Source: Curtobacterium sp. Leaf183 (GTDB lineage Bacteria; Actinomycetota; Actinomycetes; Actinomycetales; Microbacteriaceae). From it: 38,705 nucleotides of DNA. The notes under the pieces were generated by a model. It was not told the origin of the DNA. It did no database searches and worked only from the letters and a program-made list of their open reading frames with translations. The DNA lies in assembly GCF_001424385.1 (NCBI RefSeq), contig NZ_LMPO01000009.1, positions 340,505 to 379,209 on the forward strand, in the 5' to 3' direction. A program made the position numbers and the translations under genes. Positions 1 through 7,583 of this stretch are shown piece after piece (position 1 is the stretch's first letter; each line of letters starts with the position of its first letter).

Positions 1-555
1 GCCCTGCAGCTGCTGCGAGGTGGGGACGGCGACCGAACGACGGCCGCGGTTGCGGGGGCGCAGGGGCAGCGGCTCCGCCGCGTCGGCCTGGGCCCCCGGA
101 GCCGGTTCCGGATCGTCGCGCCAGCGGCGCTCCGGCCGTGCCGACGGGGAGAGGTTGGGGGTGGCCTGGTCCTGTCGGTCCAGTTCGGCGCGGAACAGGC
201 TGGCGCTGGCGCTGGCGCCGTCCGGCGCGGTCGTCGCGGCGCGCGTGGGCAGCACGACGGGGCCGGTGACGATGGTGAGCTCCGGCGCGGGCGCCGCGCC
301 GCTGGTCAGCAGGCTCACGCCGGCCTCGGTCACGCCGAGCACCAGGCGCTCACCCTCGACGTCGACCACGACGACGCTCGCCTTGCCGCCGATCCCCTGG
401 CGGGCGACGACCTCGACGGACGCCGAGCGGCGGCCCCGGGTCTTCTTCCCCGCGCCGAACTGCCCCTTCGACACGCGTCGGTGCAGCACCCACATCAGGG
501 CCAGCACGACGCCGAGCGAGAGCGCGACGCGGAGCGCGATGACGAGCGTGTCCAA
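1..555 (-). CDS. fliO: Flagellar biosynthesis protein FliO (3' end outside window)
   Basis: FliO is a small membrane protein that helps assemble the FliPQR export gate of the flagellar type III secretion system. The 185 residues visible here begin with one transmembrane segment (about residues 3-22, DTLVIALRVALSLGVVLALM), followed by a basic stretch and the compact soluble domain typical of the family (VEVVARQGIGGKASVVVVDV, then GERLVLGVTEAGVSLL). After about residue 110 the sequence becomes a low-complexity Ala/Pro/Arg tail that runs off the left edge. The start is a TTG at 555, 7 nt after the fliN stop, because no ATG or GTG precedes the membrane segment. It is the last visible gene of the flagellar operon. 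Identification rests on architecture and position after fliN. Confidence 0.85.
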   Translation of the reverse strand, partial: MDTLVIALRVALSLGVVLALMWVLHRRVSKGQFGAGKKTRGRRSASVEVVARQGIGGKASVVVVDVEGERLVLGVTEAGVSLLTSGAAPAPELTIVTGPVVLPTRAATTAPDGASASASLFRAELDRQDQATPNLSPSARPERRWRDDPEPAPGAQADAAEPLPLRPRNRGRRSVAVPTSQQLQG

Positions 556-562
556 GGCGGGC

Positions 563-1276
563 TCAGAGGCTTTCGGCGACGTCGAGGATCTTGGTGATGC
601 GGACGGCGTAGTCCTGGTCGACGACGACGACCTCGCCGTGCGCGATGAGCCGTCCGTTCAGCAGGACGTCGGCGGGCGCCCCGGCGGAGCGGTCGAGCTC
701 GACGACGGCGCCCGGCTCCATGCCGAGGACGTCGCGGACGGACATCCGGGTCCGGCCGATCTCGACGGTCAGGGTCATCTCGACGTTGTTGATCCGGCCG
801 AGGTTGCCCGTCGGGATGCTCGACACCGGCTGCGCCGCGGTCGTCCCGATCGTGCCGTTCTCGCGGATGCGGATGCCGAACCAGCCGGCGGGCAGACCAC
901 CGGCGGTGAGCTCGAACACGACCGTCTCCGGGTCGGCGAACAACGAGGCCGCCGATTCGCGCCGGGCGGCACCGAGGACACCGACGCCCAGGACCGACGC
1001 GCCGGCCTCGAGCGACGGACGGAGCACGTCGGTGACGTCGACCAGCCCGTGGTCGGTGCCACCGGCGGCGGTGATCGTGCCCAGGTCGGTGAGGACCAGG
1101 GCGAGGTCCGCGGACAGCCCACCGACGAAGGAGGCGACCACGCCGTCGACCGCGGCCTCGAGGACGGCCGAGGTGGCGCCTCCCGGCAGTGCCAGTGCGC
1201 GGAGCGGAGCCGGTGTCGGGAGCTGCAGCGCGAGCGCCTCGGCGGCTCCGGTGTGCAGGGTGGTGGTGGCGGTCAT
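563..1276 (-). CDS. fliN: Flagellar motor switch protein FliN (FliN/FliY, long form)
   Basis: FliN is part of the C-ring that sets rotation direction and docks export substrates at the base of the flagellum. The C-terminal third (about residues 155-237) is a clear SpoA/FliN domain: NNVEMTLTVEIGRTRMSVRD, then VVELDRSAGAPADVLLNGRL and AHGEVVVVDQDYAVRITKI. The protein has 237 residues against about 100-140 for classical FliN; the first 150 residues form an extra domain reminiscent of the CheC-like part of FliY, but I see no clear CheC active-site motif. The ATG at 1276 overlaps the fliM stop by 4 bp (ATGA), so the two are translationally coupled, as expected for two subunits of one ring. Confidence 0.93.
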   Translation of the reverse strand: MTATTTLHTGAAEALALQLPTPAPLRALALPGGATSAVLEAAVDGVVASFVGGLSADLALVLTDLGTITAAGGTDHGLVDVTDVLRPSLEAGASVLGVGVLGAARRESAASLFADPETVVFELTAGGLPAGWFGIRIRENGTIGTTAAQPVSSIPTGNLGRINNVEMTLTVEIGRTRMSVRDVLGMEPGAVVELDRSAGAPADVLLNGRLIAHGEVVVVDQDYAVRITKILDVAESL

Positions 1277-2151
1277 GCGGGCTGCTCCGATGTGGTGGTG
1301 ACGACGATGCCGGCCAGGCGTGAACCGTTCGCGCCGACGGCCGCGGTGCCGACGGGCTCGCCGTCGACCGCGATGGTGAGGGGGCGGTGCTGCGGGTGCG
1401 GCAGCGGGAGCACGTCGCCGACGGCGAGGCCGAGGACCTGGGACGGCAGCACGGCCGCGGGGGCCAGCCGCAGGGAGACGCCGACCGGCACGCTCGCGAG
1501 CTGCGCGTCGAGCAGCGCGCGGGCGTCGGCGGGGCTGACGGTGGTCGCGGTCTCACCGAGCTGCGGCAGGACGGCCTCGGCGGGCAGCGCGAGCGTGCCC
1601 GGCGCGATGCGCTCCCCCACCCGGATGCTGAACGACGCGACGATCATCAGGTCGCCCTTCTGGGCAGCCTGGGCGAACTGCGAGTTGTACTGGAAGCCGC
1701 CGACCCCGACGTCGTGCACGAGCAGCCCGCCGAACGAGTAGCGCAGGTCGTCGAGGGCGTCCTCGACGATCTTGCGGACGAGCGCCTGCTCGATCGGGGT
1801 GAAGGTGCGGTCGGGGGTCGGCAGCGGCCTCGCGGCGCCGAGCGCGTGCGAGACCCAGGTCAGGGCGGCGTCGAGCGGGACCTGCAGCACGCCCTTCGGG
1901 GTCGTGTCCGCGATCGGCAGCAGCGCCATGCCGGTGAGTGCGGGCAGCGATGCGGCGTACTCGTCGTACGTCATGATCTGGACCTGCTCGCTCGTGACCT
2001 GGCTCACGACACGGACCTTCGCGGTCAGCTGCGTGCCCCACTGCCGGGCGAACGTCTCGAAGGCGAGCTCGAGCACCCTCGCGTGCTCGCGGGCGAGCGT
2101 CGACGGGCGCGCGAAGTCGTACACCTCGGGCGCGGGCAGGATGTCGGTCAC
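1273..2151 (-). CDS. fliM: Flagellar motor switch protein FliM
   Basis: FliM is the C-ring subunit that receives the chemotaxis signal and links FliG to FliN. The 292-residue product shows the central FliM domain (FTPIEQALVRKIVEDALDDL, QYNSQFAQAAQKGDLMIVAS) and a C-terminal SpoA-like region (LGLAVGDVLPLPHPQHRPLT). The usual N-terminal CheY-binding motif is replaced by TDILPAPEVYDFARPSTLAR. Two GTG starts are possible: 2151, used here because TDILPAPEVYDF looks like the natural N-terminus, and 2181, which adds ten atypical residues; neither has a strong ribosome site. It lies 68 bp after motB with no fliL between them, and overlaps fliN by 4 bp. Confidence 0.92.
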   Translation of the reverse strand: MTDILPAPEVYDFARPSTLAREHARVLELAFETFARQWGTQLTAKVRVVSQVTSEQVQIMTYDEYAASLPALTGMALLPIADTTPKGVLQVPLDAALTWVSHALGAARPLPTPDRTFTPIEQALVRKIVEDALDDLRYSFGGLLVHDVGVGGFQYNSQFAQAAQKGDLMIVASFSIRVGERIAPGTLALPAEAVLPQLGETATTVSPADARALLDAQLASVPVGVSLRLAPAAVLPSQVLGLAVGDVLPLPHPQHRPLTIAVDGEPVGTAAVGANGSRLAGIVVTTTSEQPA

Positions 2152-2219
2152 GCAGGGGCCTATCGGTCCCCTGGGTGCCACCCGTCAGTGCTGTACCCCG
2201 GAGTGGGGCCGTCTTCCGG

Positions 2220-3167
2220 CTACCCGGTCGCGCTCCCCTTCGCCGCGTCCTGCGCCTCGGCGAGTGCCGGCATCAGGGCGCTGACGTCCTGGTCCTGGTT
2301 CGACAGCACCACGATGTCGACCCGGCGGTTCAGCGCGTTGTCGGCGTCGGTCGTCCCCGTCGCCAGGGGCCGGCTCGACCCGAACCCGACGCTCTGGATG
2401 TGCTCGCCGGGCATCCCGCCGCGTTCGACCAGGTCGCGGAGGACCCCGGTGGCCCGCGCGGCGCTCAGCTCCCAGTTGGTGGCGTACGGGGCGGTCGAGT
2501 TCCGCTGGTCGGCATGGCCCTCGACGCTGACGTCGTGGCCGGCACCCCGCAGGACCGGGGCGATCGCGTCCATGATCGTCTTCGCCTGGCCGGACAGGTC
2601 GGCGCTGTTCGTGCCGAAGTACGTCTCGCTGCCGACGAGCCGCACGGTGAGCCCGCGAGCGTCGACCGTGAACTGCACGTTCGACGTCTGGCCCGCCTTG
2701 TCGAGGTTGCCCGTGATGGCCTCCTGGATGGCCTTCAGGTCGTCGAGCTCCTTGGTCGCCGCCGCGACGTCCTGCTTGCTCGCCGTGGCCGGCACCGCCG
2801 TCGACGCCGGGTCGGTGTTGGTGTCCTTCGCACCCGACGCGGCGGTCGAGTGGTCGGCCTTCGCGTCGTCCGTCGAGTAGCCCTTGCCGTCCTTCACCTG
2901 GTCGGCCTTCACCACGGTGCCGCTGGCCGTGTCGATCTTGGCCGTCTTGACCTCGCCGAAGCCCGTCGCCAACGAGTTCTTCAGCGCGATGTACTTCTGC
3001 TGGTCCACCGTCGACATGGCGAAGAGCACGAGGAACATGCACATCAGGACCGTGATCATGTCCATGTACGACGCCATCCACCGCTCGTCGGGGTGCTCGG
3101 CGTCGTCGTGGCCGCCCTTCTTGCGGCCGCCGCGACCGCGCCCGTGCCCGCGGGGGTTCGCGCTCAT
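2220..3167 (-). CDS. motB: Flagellar stator protein MotB
   Basis: MotB anchors the stator to peptidoglycan and carries the ion-binding aspartate. A basic N-terminus (RGHGRGRGGRKKGGHDD) precedes one transmembrane segment, YMDMITVLMCMFLVLFAMS, whose Asp36 is the expected proton-conducting residue. Residues of about 60-160 form a Thr/Ala/Asp-rich linker longer than in enterobacterial MotB. The OmpA/MotB peptidoglycan-binding domain follows (VSVEGHADQR, NWELSAARATGVLRDLVERG, QSVGFGSSRPLA, NRRVDIVV). The ATG at 3167 sits 2 nt after the motA stop, so the pair is coupled. An in-frame upstream extension exists but translates the end of motA and is not used. Confidence 0.95.
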   Translation of the reverse strand: MSANPRGHGRGRGGRKKGGHDDAEHPDERWMASYMDMITVLMCMFLVLFAMSTVDQQKYIALKNSLATGFGEVKTAKIDTASGTVVKADQVKDGKGYSTDDAKADHSTAASGAKDTNTDPASTAVPATASKQDVAAATKELDDLKAIQEAITGNLDKAGQTSNVQFTVDARGLTVRLVGSETYFGTNSADLSGQAKTIMDAIAPVLRGAGHDVSVEGHADQRNSTAPYATNWELSAARATGVLRDLVERGGMPGEHIQSVGFGSSRPLATGTTDADNALNRRVDIVVLSNQDQDVSALMPALAEAQDAAKGSATG

Positions 3168-3169
3168 CG

Positions 3170-4006
3170 TCAGGCCGCCAGCTGCTGGTCGTCGGCGTCG
3201 GCGCTGCCGCCGCCCTTGCCCTTGCCCGCCTTGCCCTTGCCGGCGGCCGCGTCGTTCCGCGCTGCCGGCGGCACCATGGCCTTCAGGCGCTCCCCGAGCA
3301 GGCGCGGCTGGCTGCCGGCCTGCACCGCGAGCAGCCCCTCCATCAGCAGGGTCTGCCGGTCGGACTCCAGCTGCGCGAGCTTCCGGAGCTTCCCACCGAT
3401 CGGCAACCACATGAAGTTCGCGGTGAGCAGACCCCAGAGCGTCGCGACGAAGGCACTCGCGATCAGCGGGCCGAGCTCGTCCGGCTTGCCGAGGTTCGCC
3501 AGCACGTGGGTCAACGACACCACGGTGCCGATGATCCCGACGGTCGGGGCGAAGCCGCCGAGGCCCATGAAGAACGAGCTCGCGCTCCGCATGGGTGCGG
3601 CGTTCGACTCGATCTCGTCCTCGAGCAGGATCCGCAGTTCGTCGCCGTCGGTGCCGTCCGCGATGTTCTGCAGCGCCTTCTTCATGAACGGGTCGTCGTG
3701 CTTGTCCGCCTCCTGCTCGAGGGCGAGCAGACCGTTGGACCGCGCGACCTCGGCGAGGCCGACGACGTCGTCGATGACCGCAGCGGGCGGGGTGACCTTG
3801 CCGGTGAACGCCTTCGGTGCGGCCTTGAAGCTCGCGATGGCGTCCTTGAGCGTGGTGCTCGCGACGCCGGCACCGATGGTGGCGCCGAAGACGAGCAGGA
3901 TCGGCGCCGGCAGGAACAGGCCGCCGAGCTCGACGTGCTCCATCTCGATCATGCCGAACAGGGCACCGAAGGCGAGCAGGATGCCGATGATGGTCGCGAT
4001 GTCCAC
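3170..4006 (-). CDS. motA: Flagellar stator protein MotA
   Basis: MotA forms the stator ring around MotB and transmits ion flow to the rotor. The 278-residue protein has the four expected membrane segments: IATIIGILLAFGALFGM, then FLPAPILLVFGATIGAGVAS, and after the cytoplasmic loop GGFAPTVGIIGTVVSLTHVL and ASAFVATLWGLLTANFMWLP. The two functionally important prolines, in GFAPTVG and FMWLPIG, are present. The C-terminus ends in a Lys/Gly-rich tail (GKGKAGKGKGGG). The start is a GTG at 4006, one base after the flbD stop, preceded by a GGGGGG ribosome site inside flbD. Longer in-frame starts would translate flbD in another frame. Confidence 0.95.
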   Translation of the reverse strand: MDIATIIGILLAFGALFGMIEMEHVELGGLFLPAPILLVFGATIGAGVASTTLKDAIASFKAAPKAFTGKVTPPAAVIDDVVGLAEVARSNGLLALEQEADKHDDPFMKKALQNIADGTDGDELRILLEDEIESNAAPMRSASSFFMGLGGFAPTVGIIGTVVSLTHVLANLGKPDELGPLIASAFVATLWGLLTANFMWLPIGGKLRKLAQLESDRQTLLMEGLLAVQAGSQPRLLGERLKAMVPPAARNDAAAGKGKAGKGKGGGSADADDQQLAA

Positions 4007-4007
4007 G

Positions 4008-4298
4008 TCAGCGCCCCCCGTCGAGCGAGCGCGGGGCCGGAGCGGCGTGCAGCGGGGCGACCGCGGCGAGCGTCGGCTGCGGGCCGGTGGCGTTCGTCGC
4101 CTCGGAGCCGTACGCCATCGTGACGATCCGGGCGCGGTACGCGGCGATCCGGTCGATGACCTCGGCCATGGACTCGCGGACGATGTACTTCGCACCGTCG
4201 ACCATGATGAGCGTCGTGTCCGGCGTCTCCTGGATGCGCTCCACGAGGTCGGGGTTGACAGCGAATCCGCTGCCGTTGAGTCGTGTGACGACGATCAT
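4008..4298 (-). CDS. flbD: Flagellar protein FlbD
   Basis: FlbD is a short protein of about 60-100 residues found next to motA in Gram-positive flagellar operons; its biochemical role is unclear. The 96-residue product carries the whole family signature: IVVTRLNGSGFAVNPDLVER, then TPDTTLIMVDGAKYIVRESM and AEVIDRIAAYRARIV. The last 30 residues are an Ala/Pro-rich extension. The start is the ATG at 4298, with AGGGACGG upstream. It is the first gene of the visible part of the operon; flgE often precedes it elsewhere, but here the next gene upstream is divergent, so a promoter must lie between 4299 and 4519. Confidence 0.93.
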   Translation of the reverse strand: MIVVTRLNGSGFAVNPDLVERIQETPDTTLIMVDGAKYIVRESMAEVIDRIAAYRARIVTMAYGSEATNATGPQPTLAAVAPLHAAPAPRSLDGGR

Positions 4299-4519
4299 CT
4301 GGTCCGTCCCTGGTGTGTCCACCCGCCACCGTCCGTGGGGCAGGTCCTGCTGGCCGCCCGTCCGTGGGTGGTCAGTGCGCTCTATCGACCGGACCGGACC
4401 GCCCGTAAGCCCGCTCCGGACACATCGGTGCGTCCGGGTGCATCCGACCGGGGTGATGGACCGGTAGTGGGAGTGAGGACGTCGACGACGACGCTCCCGA
4501 ACCCACCAGGAGGAACACC
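4299..4519. promoter_or_regulatory. Divergent intergenic region, flagellar operon / DUF4397 operon
   Basis: This 221-bp gap must hold promoters for both directions. I could not assign a convincing flagellar sigma-28 promoter: GTCGATAG on the minus strand near 4393 is only weakly like its -10 element. On the plus strand an AGGAGG ribosome site (4508-4513) precedes the ATG at 4520. Confidence 0.4.
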
Positions 4520-5365
4520 ATGCGGAAGAACCTCGTCACCGGCATCGGCGCCGGTGCCCTGCTCGCAGCCCTCGCGCTCGCGGTCCCCACGGCCACGGCG
4601 TCAGCGGCCACGTCCGACGCCACGCTCTCCGTCCTGCACGCGGTCCCGAACACCACCGTGGACGTCTACCTCGACGGCAAGCGCGCCATCGACGACTTCA
4701 CGCCCGGCACCCTCGCCGGTCCGATGACGGTCCCCGCCGGGGCACACACGCTGGCCATCACGGCGAGTGACGCCACCGACGACTCCAAGCCGATCATCGG
4801 CCCGGCGGACGTCTCGTTCACCGCCGGCGGCAACTACACCGCCGTCGCGCACCTGAAGGCCGACGGCTCCCCGACCGCCACGGTCTTCACGAACGACACC
4901 TCGGCGGTCCCCGCCGGTCAGGGTCGTCTCATCGTCCGTCACGTCGCAGCAGCACCTGCGGTCGACGTGCTCGCGGGCGGGAAGGCCGTGGTGTCCAACC
5001 TGTCGAACCCGGACGAGAAGGCGCTCGTGCTCCCCGCCGGCACCGTCTCGGCCTCGGTCGCGGCGACCGGCACCACCGCGCCGGTCATCGGCCCGGCTGA
5101 CGTCCCCGTGCAGTCCGGCACCGACACCATCGTGTACGCGTGGGGCAGCCTGAACGACAAGAACCTGGCGCTCGCCACCCAGACCATCACCGGCCTGGGC
5201 AACCCGAACGGCGTCCCGGCCGGCAACGCCGGACTCGTCGCGACGAACCGTCCCGACAGCACCACCCCGCTCGCGATCGGCGGCGGCGCAGCAGTGCTGC
5301 TCGCCGGTCTCGTGGTCGTCGTCCTGCGTCGTCGTGGCGCGGGCGACCGGGCAGCACGGCGCTGA
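4520..5365 (+). CDS. Exported, membrane-anchored DUF4397 protein
   Basis: An extracytoplasmic protein of unknown function. It has a Sec signal peptide (MRKNLVTGIGAGALLAALAL, cleavage likely after ASA near residue 30) and two DUF4397 repeats. The first runs about residues 32-135 (LSVLHAVPNTTVDVYLDGKR) and the second about 136-235 (RLIVRHVAAAPAVDVLAGGK); both contain PVIGPADV- or PIIGPADV-like strands. The C-terminus is built like a sorting signal: RPDST at 244-248, a hydrophobic stretch at 251-269, then RRR, but there is no canonical LPXTG. It ends 2 nt before the class F sortase, so the pair probably acts together at the cell surface. Strong AGGAGG ribosome site, 6 nt before the ATG. Confidence 0.88.
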   Translation: MRKNLVTGIGAGALLAALALAVPTATASAATSDATLSVLHAVPNTTVDVYLDGKRAIDDFTPGTLAGPMTVPAGAHTLAITASDATDDSKPIIGPADVSFTAGGNYTAVAHLKADGSPTATVFTNDTSAVPAGQGRLIVRHVAAAPAVDVLAGGKAVVSNLSNPDEKALVLPAGTVSASVAATGTTAPVIGPADVPVQSGTDTIVYAWGSLNDKNLALATQTITGLGNPNGVPAGNAGLVATNRPDSTTPLAIGGGAAVLLAGLVVVVLRRRGAGDRAARR

Positions 5366-5367
5366 CC

Positions 5368-6021
5368 GTGCGGCTCCGGGTCGGGGCGGCGGTGGCAGTC
5401 CCCCTTGCCGCTGCCGTCGCCCTGACCTGCCTGACCGGGTGCTCGTCGGCGGATCGGGTCCCCGGCGGGTCCCCGCTCCCCACCGCGGTGACCGGGACGC
5501 CGACCCCCGTCCCGTCGGCGTTCTCCACCGCGGTGCCGCAGCAGAGCGCCGCACTGCCCCGTGACGTCGCACCGACGGTCGCCCCCGTCCGGATCGCCGT
5601 CGCCGGCCTGCCGATCGACCAGCCCGTGCTCCCAGAGGGCGTGGACGACACCGGGGCGATGTCCCTGCCGGCGGACCCCGCGAACGCCGGGTGGTGGAAG
5701 TTCGGCCCCGGACCGACCTCGACCACCGGGACCACCGTCGTCGCGGCGCACGTCGACGCGGTCGGGTACGGCATCGGTCCGTTCGCGCACCTGGTCGACG
5801 TCCCGACCGGCACGGCGATCACGGTCACCGGCGCGGACGGCTCCGCGACCGGGTACCGGGTCGCCAGCGTCGACCTGGTCCGGAAGACCGGGGTGCCCTG
5901 GTCGAGCATCTTCGACCAGGACGGACCCCGGCGACTCGTGCTCGTCACCTGCGGCGGAGCGTTCGACACCACCACCCACCACTACGACAGCAACCTCGTG
6001 GTCACCGCGACACCGCAGTGA
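5368..6021 (+). CDS. Class F sortase
   Basis: Sortases are extracellular transpeptidases that cleave a sorting motif and attach the protein to the envelope. The 217-residue product has a hydrophobic N-terminus that resembles a lipoprotein signal (LTCLTGCSS, cysteine at 25), a Thr/Pro-rich spacer, and the sortase fold from about residue 74 (IAVAGLPIDQPVLPEGVDDT). The catalytic histidine is His128 in VVAAHVD and the cysteine Cys195 in LVLVTCGGAFD, as in class F. The catalytic arginine expected after the cysteine is not evident: the 22 residues after Cys195 contain no Arg or Lys, while Arg188 and Arg189 lie just before it. The GTG start follows the upstream stop by 2 nt, so it is co-transcribed with its probable substrate. 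Confidence 0.87.
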   Translation: MRLRVGAAVAVPLAAAVALTCLTGCSSADRVPGGSPLPTAVTGTPTPVPSAFSTAVPQQSAALPRDVAPTVAPVRIAVAGLPIDQPVLPEGVDDTGAMSLPADPANAGWWKFGPGPTSTTGTTVVAAHVDAVGYGIGPFAHLVDVPTGTAITVTGADGSATGYRVASVDLVRKTGVPWSSIFDQDGPRRLVLVTCGGAFDTTTHHYDSNLVVTATPQ

Positions 6022-6060
6022 CCGATCCGCGACTCCCGACCGTGACCCGGCCCGACGCCC

Positions 6061-6066
6061 TAGCAT
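6061..6066 (+). promoter_or_regulatory. -10 element of the sigma factor gene (leaderless)
   Basis: TAGCAT, 8 nt before the GTG at 6075. It places the transcription start at or next to the start codon and favours 6075 over the alternative GTG at 6111. Confidence 0.5.
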
Positions 6067-6074
6067 CGGGACAG

Positions 6075-6662
6075 GTGCCCATCGCGGTCACCGGAAGGCC
6101 CCACGACGACGTGACGATCACACCACCCGACGACTCCGCGCTCGCCGATGCGTTCGGCAGCGGTGACGAGCGTGTCCTGCGCTCCGTCTACGAGCGCTGG
6201 TCGCCCCTGGTCCACACGCTCGCGCTCCGCTCGCTCGCCGACGTCGCCGCGGCCGAGGACGTGACCCAGCAGGTGTTCGTCCGGGCCTGGCGCAGTCGCT
6301 CCACCTACGACCCCGCCAAGGCCCCACTCGGTGCCTGGCTGGTCGGCATCGCCCGCAACTGCATCACCGACGCCCACACCGAACGCACTAGACGCACGCG
6401 ACTCACCATCGCCGTCGCCGGAGAAGAGGCAGCGGCACCGATGGCCGAGGACGTCACCGACGGACTCGCCGAACGGGTGATGGTCGCGGGCGAGCTCGAC
6501 CGGCTCGACGAGGTCCCCCGGACGGTCATGCGACTGGCGTTCTACGAGGAACTCAGCCACCGTGAGATCGCCGAACGACTCGATCTGCCGCTCGGCACCG
6601 TGAAGAGCCACATCCGTCGAAGTCTGGCTCGGCTCCGAACACGCTTGGAGGTGATCGAATGA
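6075..6662 (+). CDS. ECF-type RNA polymerase sigma factor
   Basis: A group 4 sigma factor that directs RNA polymerase to a small stress or surface regulon. Region 2 is seen in YERWSPLVHTLALRSLADVA followed by AEDVTQQVFVRAWRSRSTYD and APLGAWLVGIARNCITD. Region 4 is RTVMRLAFYEELSHREIAER then LDLPLGTVKSHIRRSLARLR, a complete helix-turn-helix. The 195-residue length fits the RskA-controlled SigK/SigL-like groups. The start at 6075 is chosen because of the TAGCAT element upstream; a second GTG at 6111 would give 183 residues. Its stop overlaps the anti-sigma start (ATGA), the usual arrangement for a cognate pair. The adjacent DUF4397-sortase genes are plausible targets, but no matching promoter motif was established. 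Confidence 0.9.
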   Translation: MPIAVTGRPHDDVTITPPDDSALADAFGSGDERVLRSVYERWSPLVHTLALRSLADVAAAEDVTQQVFVRAWRSRSTYDPAKAPLGAWLVGIARNCITDAHTERTRRTRLTIAVAGEEAAAPMAEDVTDGLAERVMVAGELDRLDEVPRTVMRLAFYEELSHREIAERLDLPLGTVKSHIRRSLARLRTRLEVIE

Positions 6663-7435
6663 ACCACATCGACGAGGAGACCCTGGCGCTGCTCGCCATC
6701 GGCGAGGTCGGGCCCTCCGGCGCGCAGGCCGAGCACCTCGCGGCGTGCCCGACCTGTCGGGACGAACTCGTCGACCTCCGACGCGTCGTGTCCGTGGCCC
6801 GGAGCACCGAGGGCGTCGCGCTCGAACGACCGGCACCCGCCGTGTGGGACCGCATCGCCACCGAGCTCGGCTTCGACACGCCCGGCTCCGACATGCGCGG
6901 TGCACCCGCGACCGCACCGTCGGCCGCCGGTCCCGCGCCGGCCCCCGTGACTGACATCGCGCCGCGTCGTCGTGGCCGGGTCCGCCGCCGCACCGTCGCG
7001 CTGCTGACCGCGGGGGTCGGGATCGTCGCGCTCGTCGCCGGGATCGGCCTCGGGACCGCCCTGTCCCGCGGCGGCGACCCCGCGGGAGCGGTCGTGTCCC
7101 GCACGGCCCTCGACCCGCTGCCCGGCTGGACCGGTGCCGCGGGCAGCGCCGAACTCGAGCGGGACGGCTCGGGCAGTCTGGTGCTCGTCGTCGACCTGGA
7201 CCACCGGGCGACCGAGGGCCAGGCACCGCTCCGCGAGGTCTGGATGATGCGCTCGGACCTGCGCGGCCTGGTCAGCGTCGGGTTCCTGGACGGCGACACC
7301 GGCCGGTTCGTGGTCCCCTCCGGCGTCGACCCGTCGCGCTACCCGGTCGTCGACGTCTCCGCCGAGGCTGCCGACGGCGACCCCGCCCACTCGGGCGACT
7401 CGGTCGTCCGGGGCACCCTCCGCTCCCGCAGCTGA
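6659..7435 (+). CDS. Anti-sigma factor, RskA-like with zinc-binding anti-sigma domain
   Basis: A membrane-bound inhibitor of the preceding sigma factor. The N-terminal anti-sigma domain has the HxxxCxxC zinc motif (His26, Cys30, Cys33 in EHLAACPTCRDEL). An Ala/Pro-rich linker and a basic patch (RRRGRVRRR) lead to one transmembrane helix at about 112-134. The exterior part (about 150-258) is an RskA-like C-terminal domain: GSAELERDGSGSLVLVVDLD, then REVWMMRSDLRGLVSVGFLD and FVVPSGVD. Such factors are released by regulated proteolysis. The 4-bp ATGA overlap with the sigma gene supports the pairing. A double hairpin after the stop closes the transcription unit. Confidence 0.9.
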   Translation: MNHIDEETLALLAIGEVGPSGAQAEHLAACPTCRDELVDLRRVVSVARSTEGVALERPAPAVWDRIATELGFDTPGSDMRGAPATAPSAAGPAPAPVTDIAPRRRGRVRRRTVALLTAGVGIVALVAGIGLGTALSRGGDPAGAVVSRTALDPLPGWTGAAGSAELERDGSGSLVLVVDLDHRATEGQAPLREVWMMRSDLRGLVSVGFLDGDTGRFVVPSGVDPSRYPVVDVSAEAADGDPAHSGDSVVRGTLRSRS

Positions 7436-7445
7436 CCGGCGAGGC

Positions 7446-7491
7446 GGGTGCGGGAACGCACCCACGCGGGTCCGCGCAACTGCGGACCCGC
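7446..7491 (+). terminator. Tandem hairpin terminator after the anti-sigma gene
   Basis: Two perfect hairpins in succession: GGGTGCG/CGCACCC with a 4-nt loop (7446-7463), and GCGGGTCCGC/GCGGACCCGC with a 6-nt loop (7466-7491). There is no T-run, which is common for terminators in high-GC actinobacteria. Confidence 0.7.
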
Positions 7492-7583
7492 CGTCACCCG
7501 GTCCGGCGGACCCGCCCGGACCTCCAGGCTGATGCCCAGCCCGGGTCCACGCCGAGCCCAGCCCGGGAGCGCTCCATGGGGTC

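Noticed and set aside
20..1741. Very long plus-strand reading frame opposite fliO, fliN and fliM.
   Set aside because: Arg/Ser/Thr-rich shadow translation; the minus-strand flagellar genes explain the region.
4380..4400. GTCGATAG on the minus strand as a sigma-28 promoter for the flagellar operon.
   Set aside because: No TAAA-like -35 element at the right distance.
2175..4504. Plus-strand reading frame running under motB, motA and flbD.
   Set aside because: Low-complexity Arg/Val/Asp composition typical of an antisense frame in high-GC DNA.
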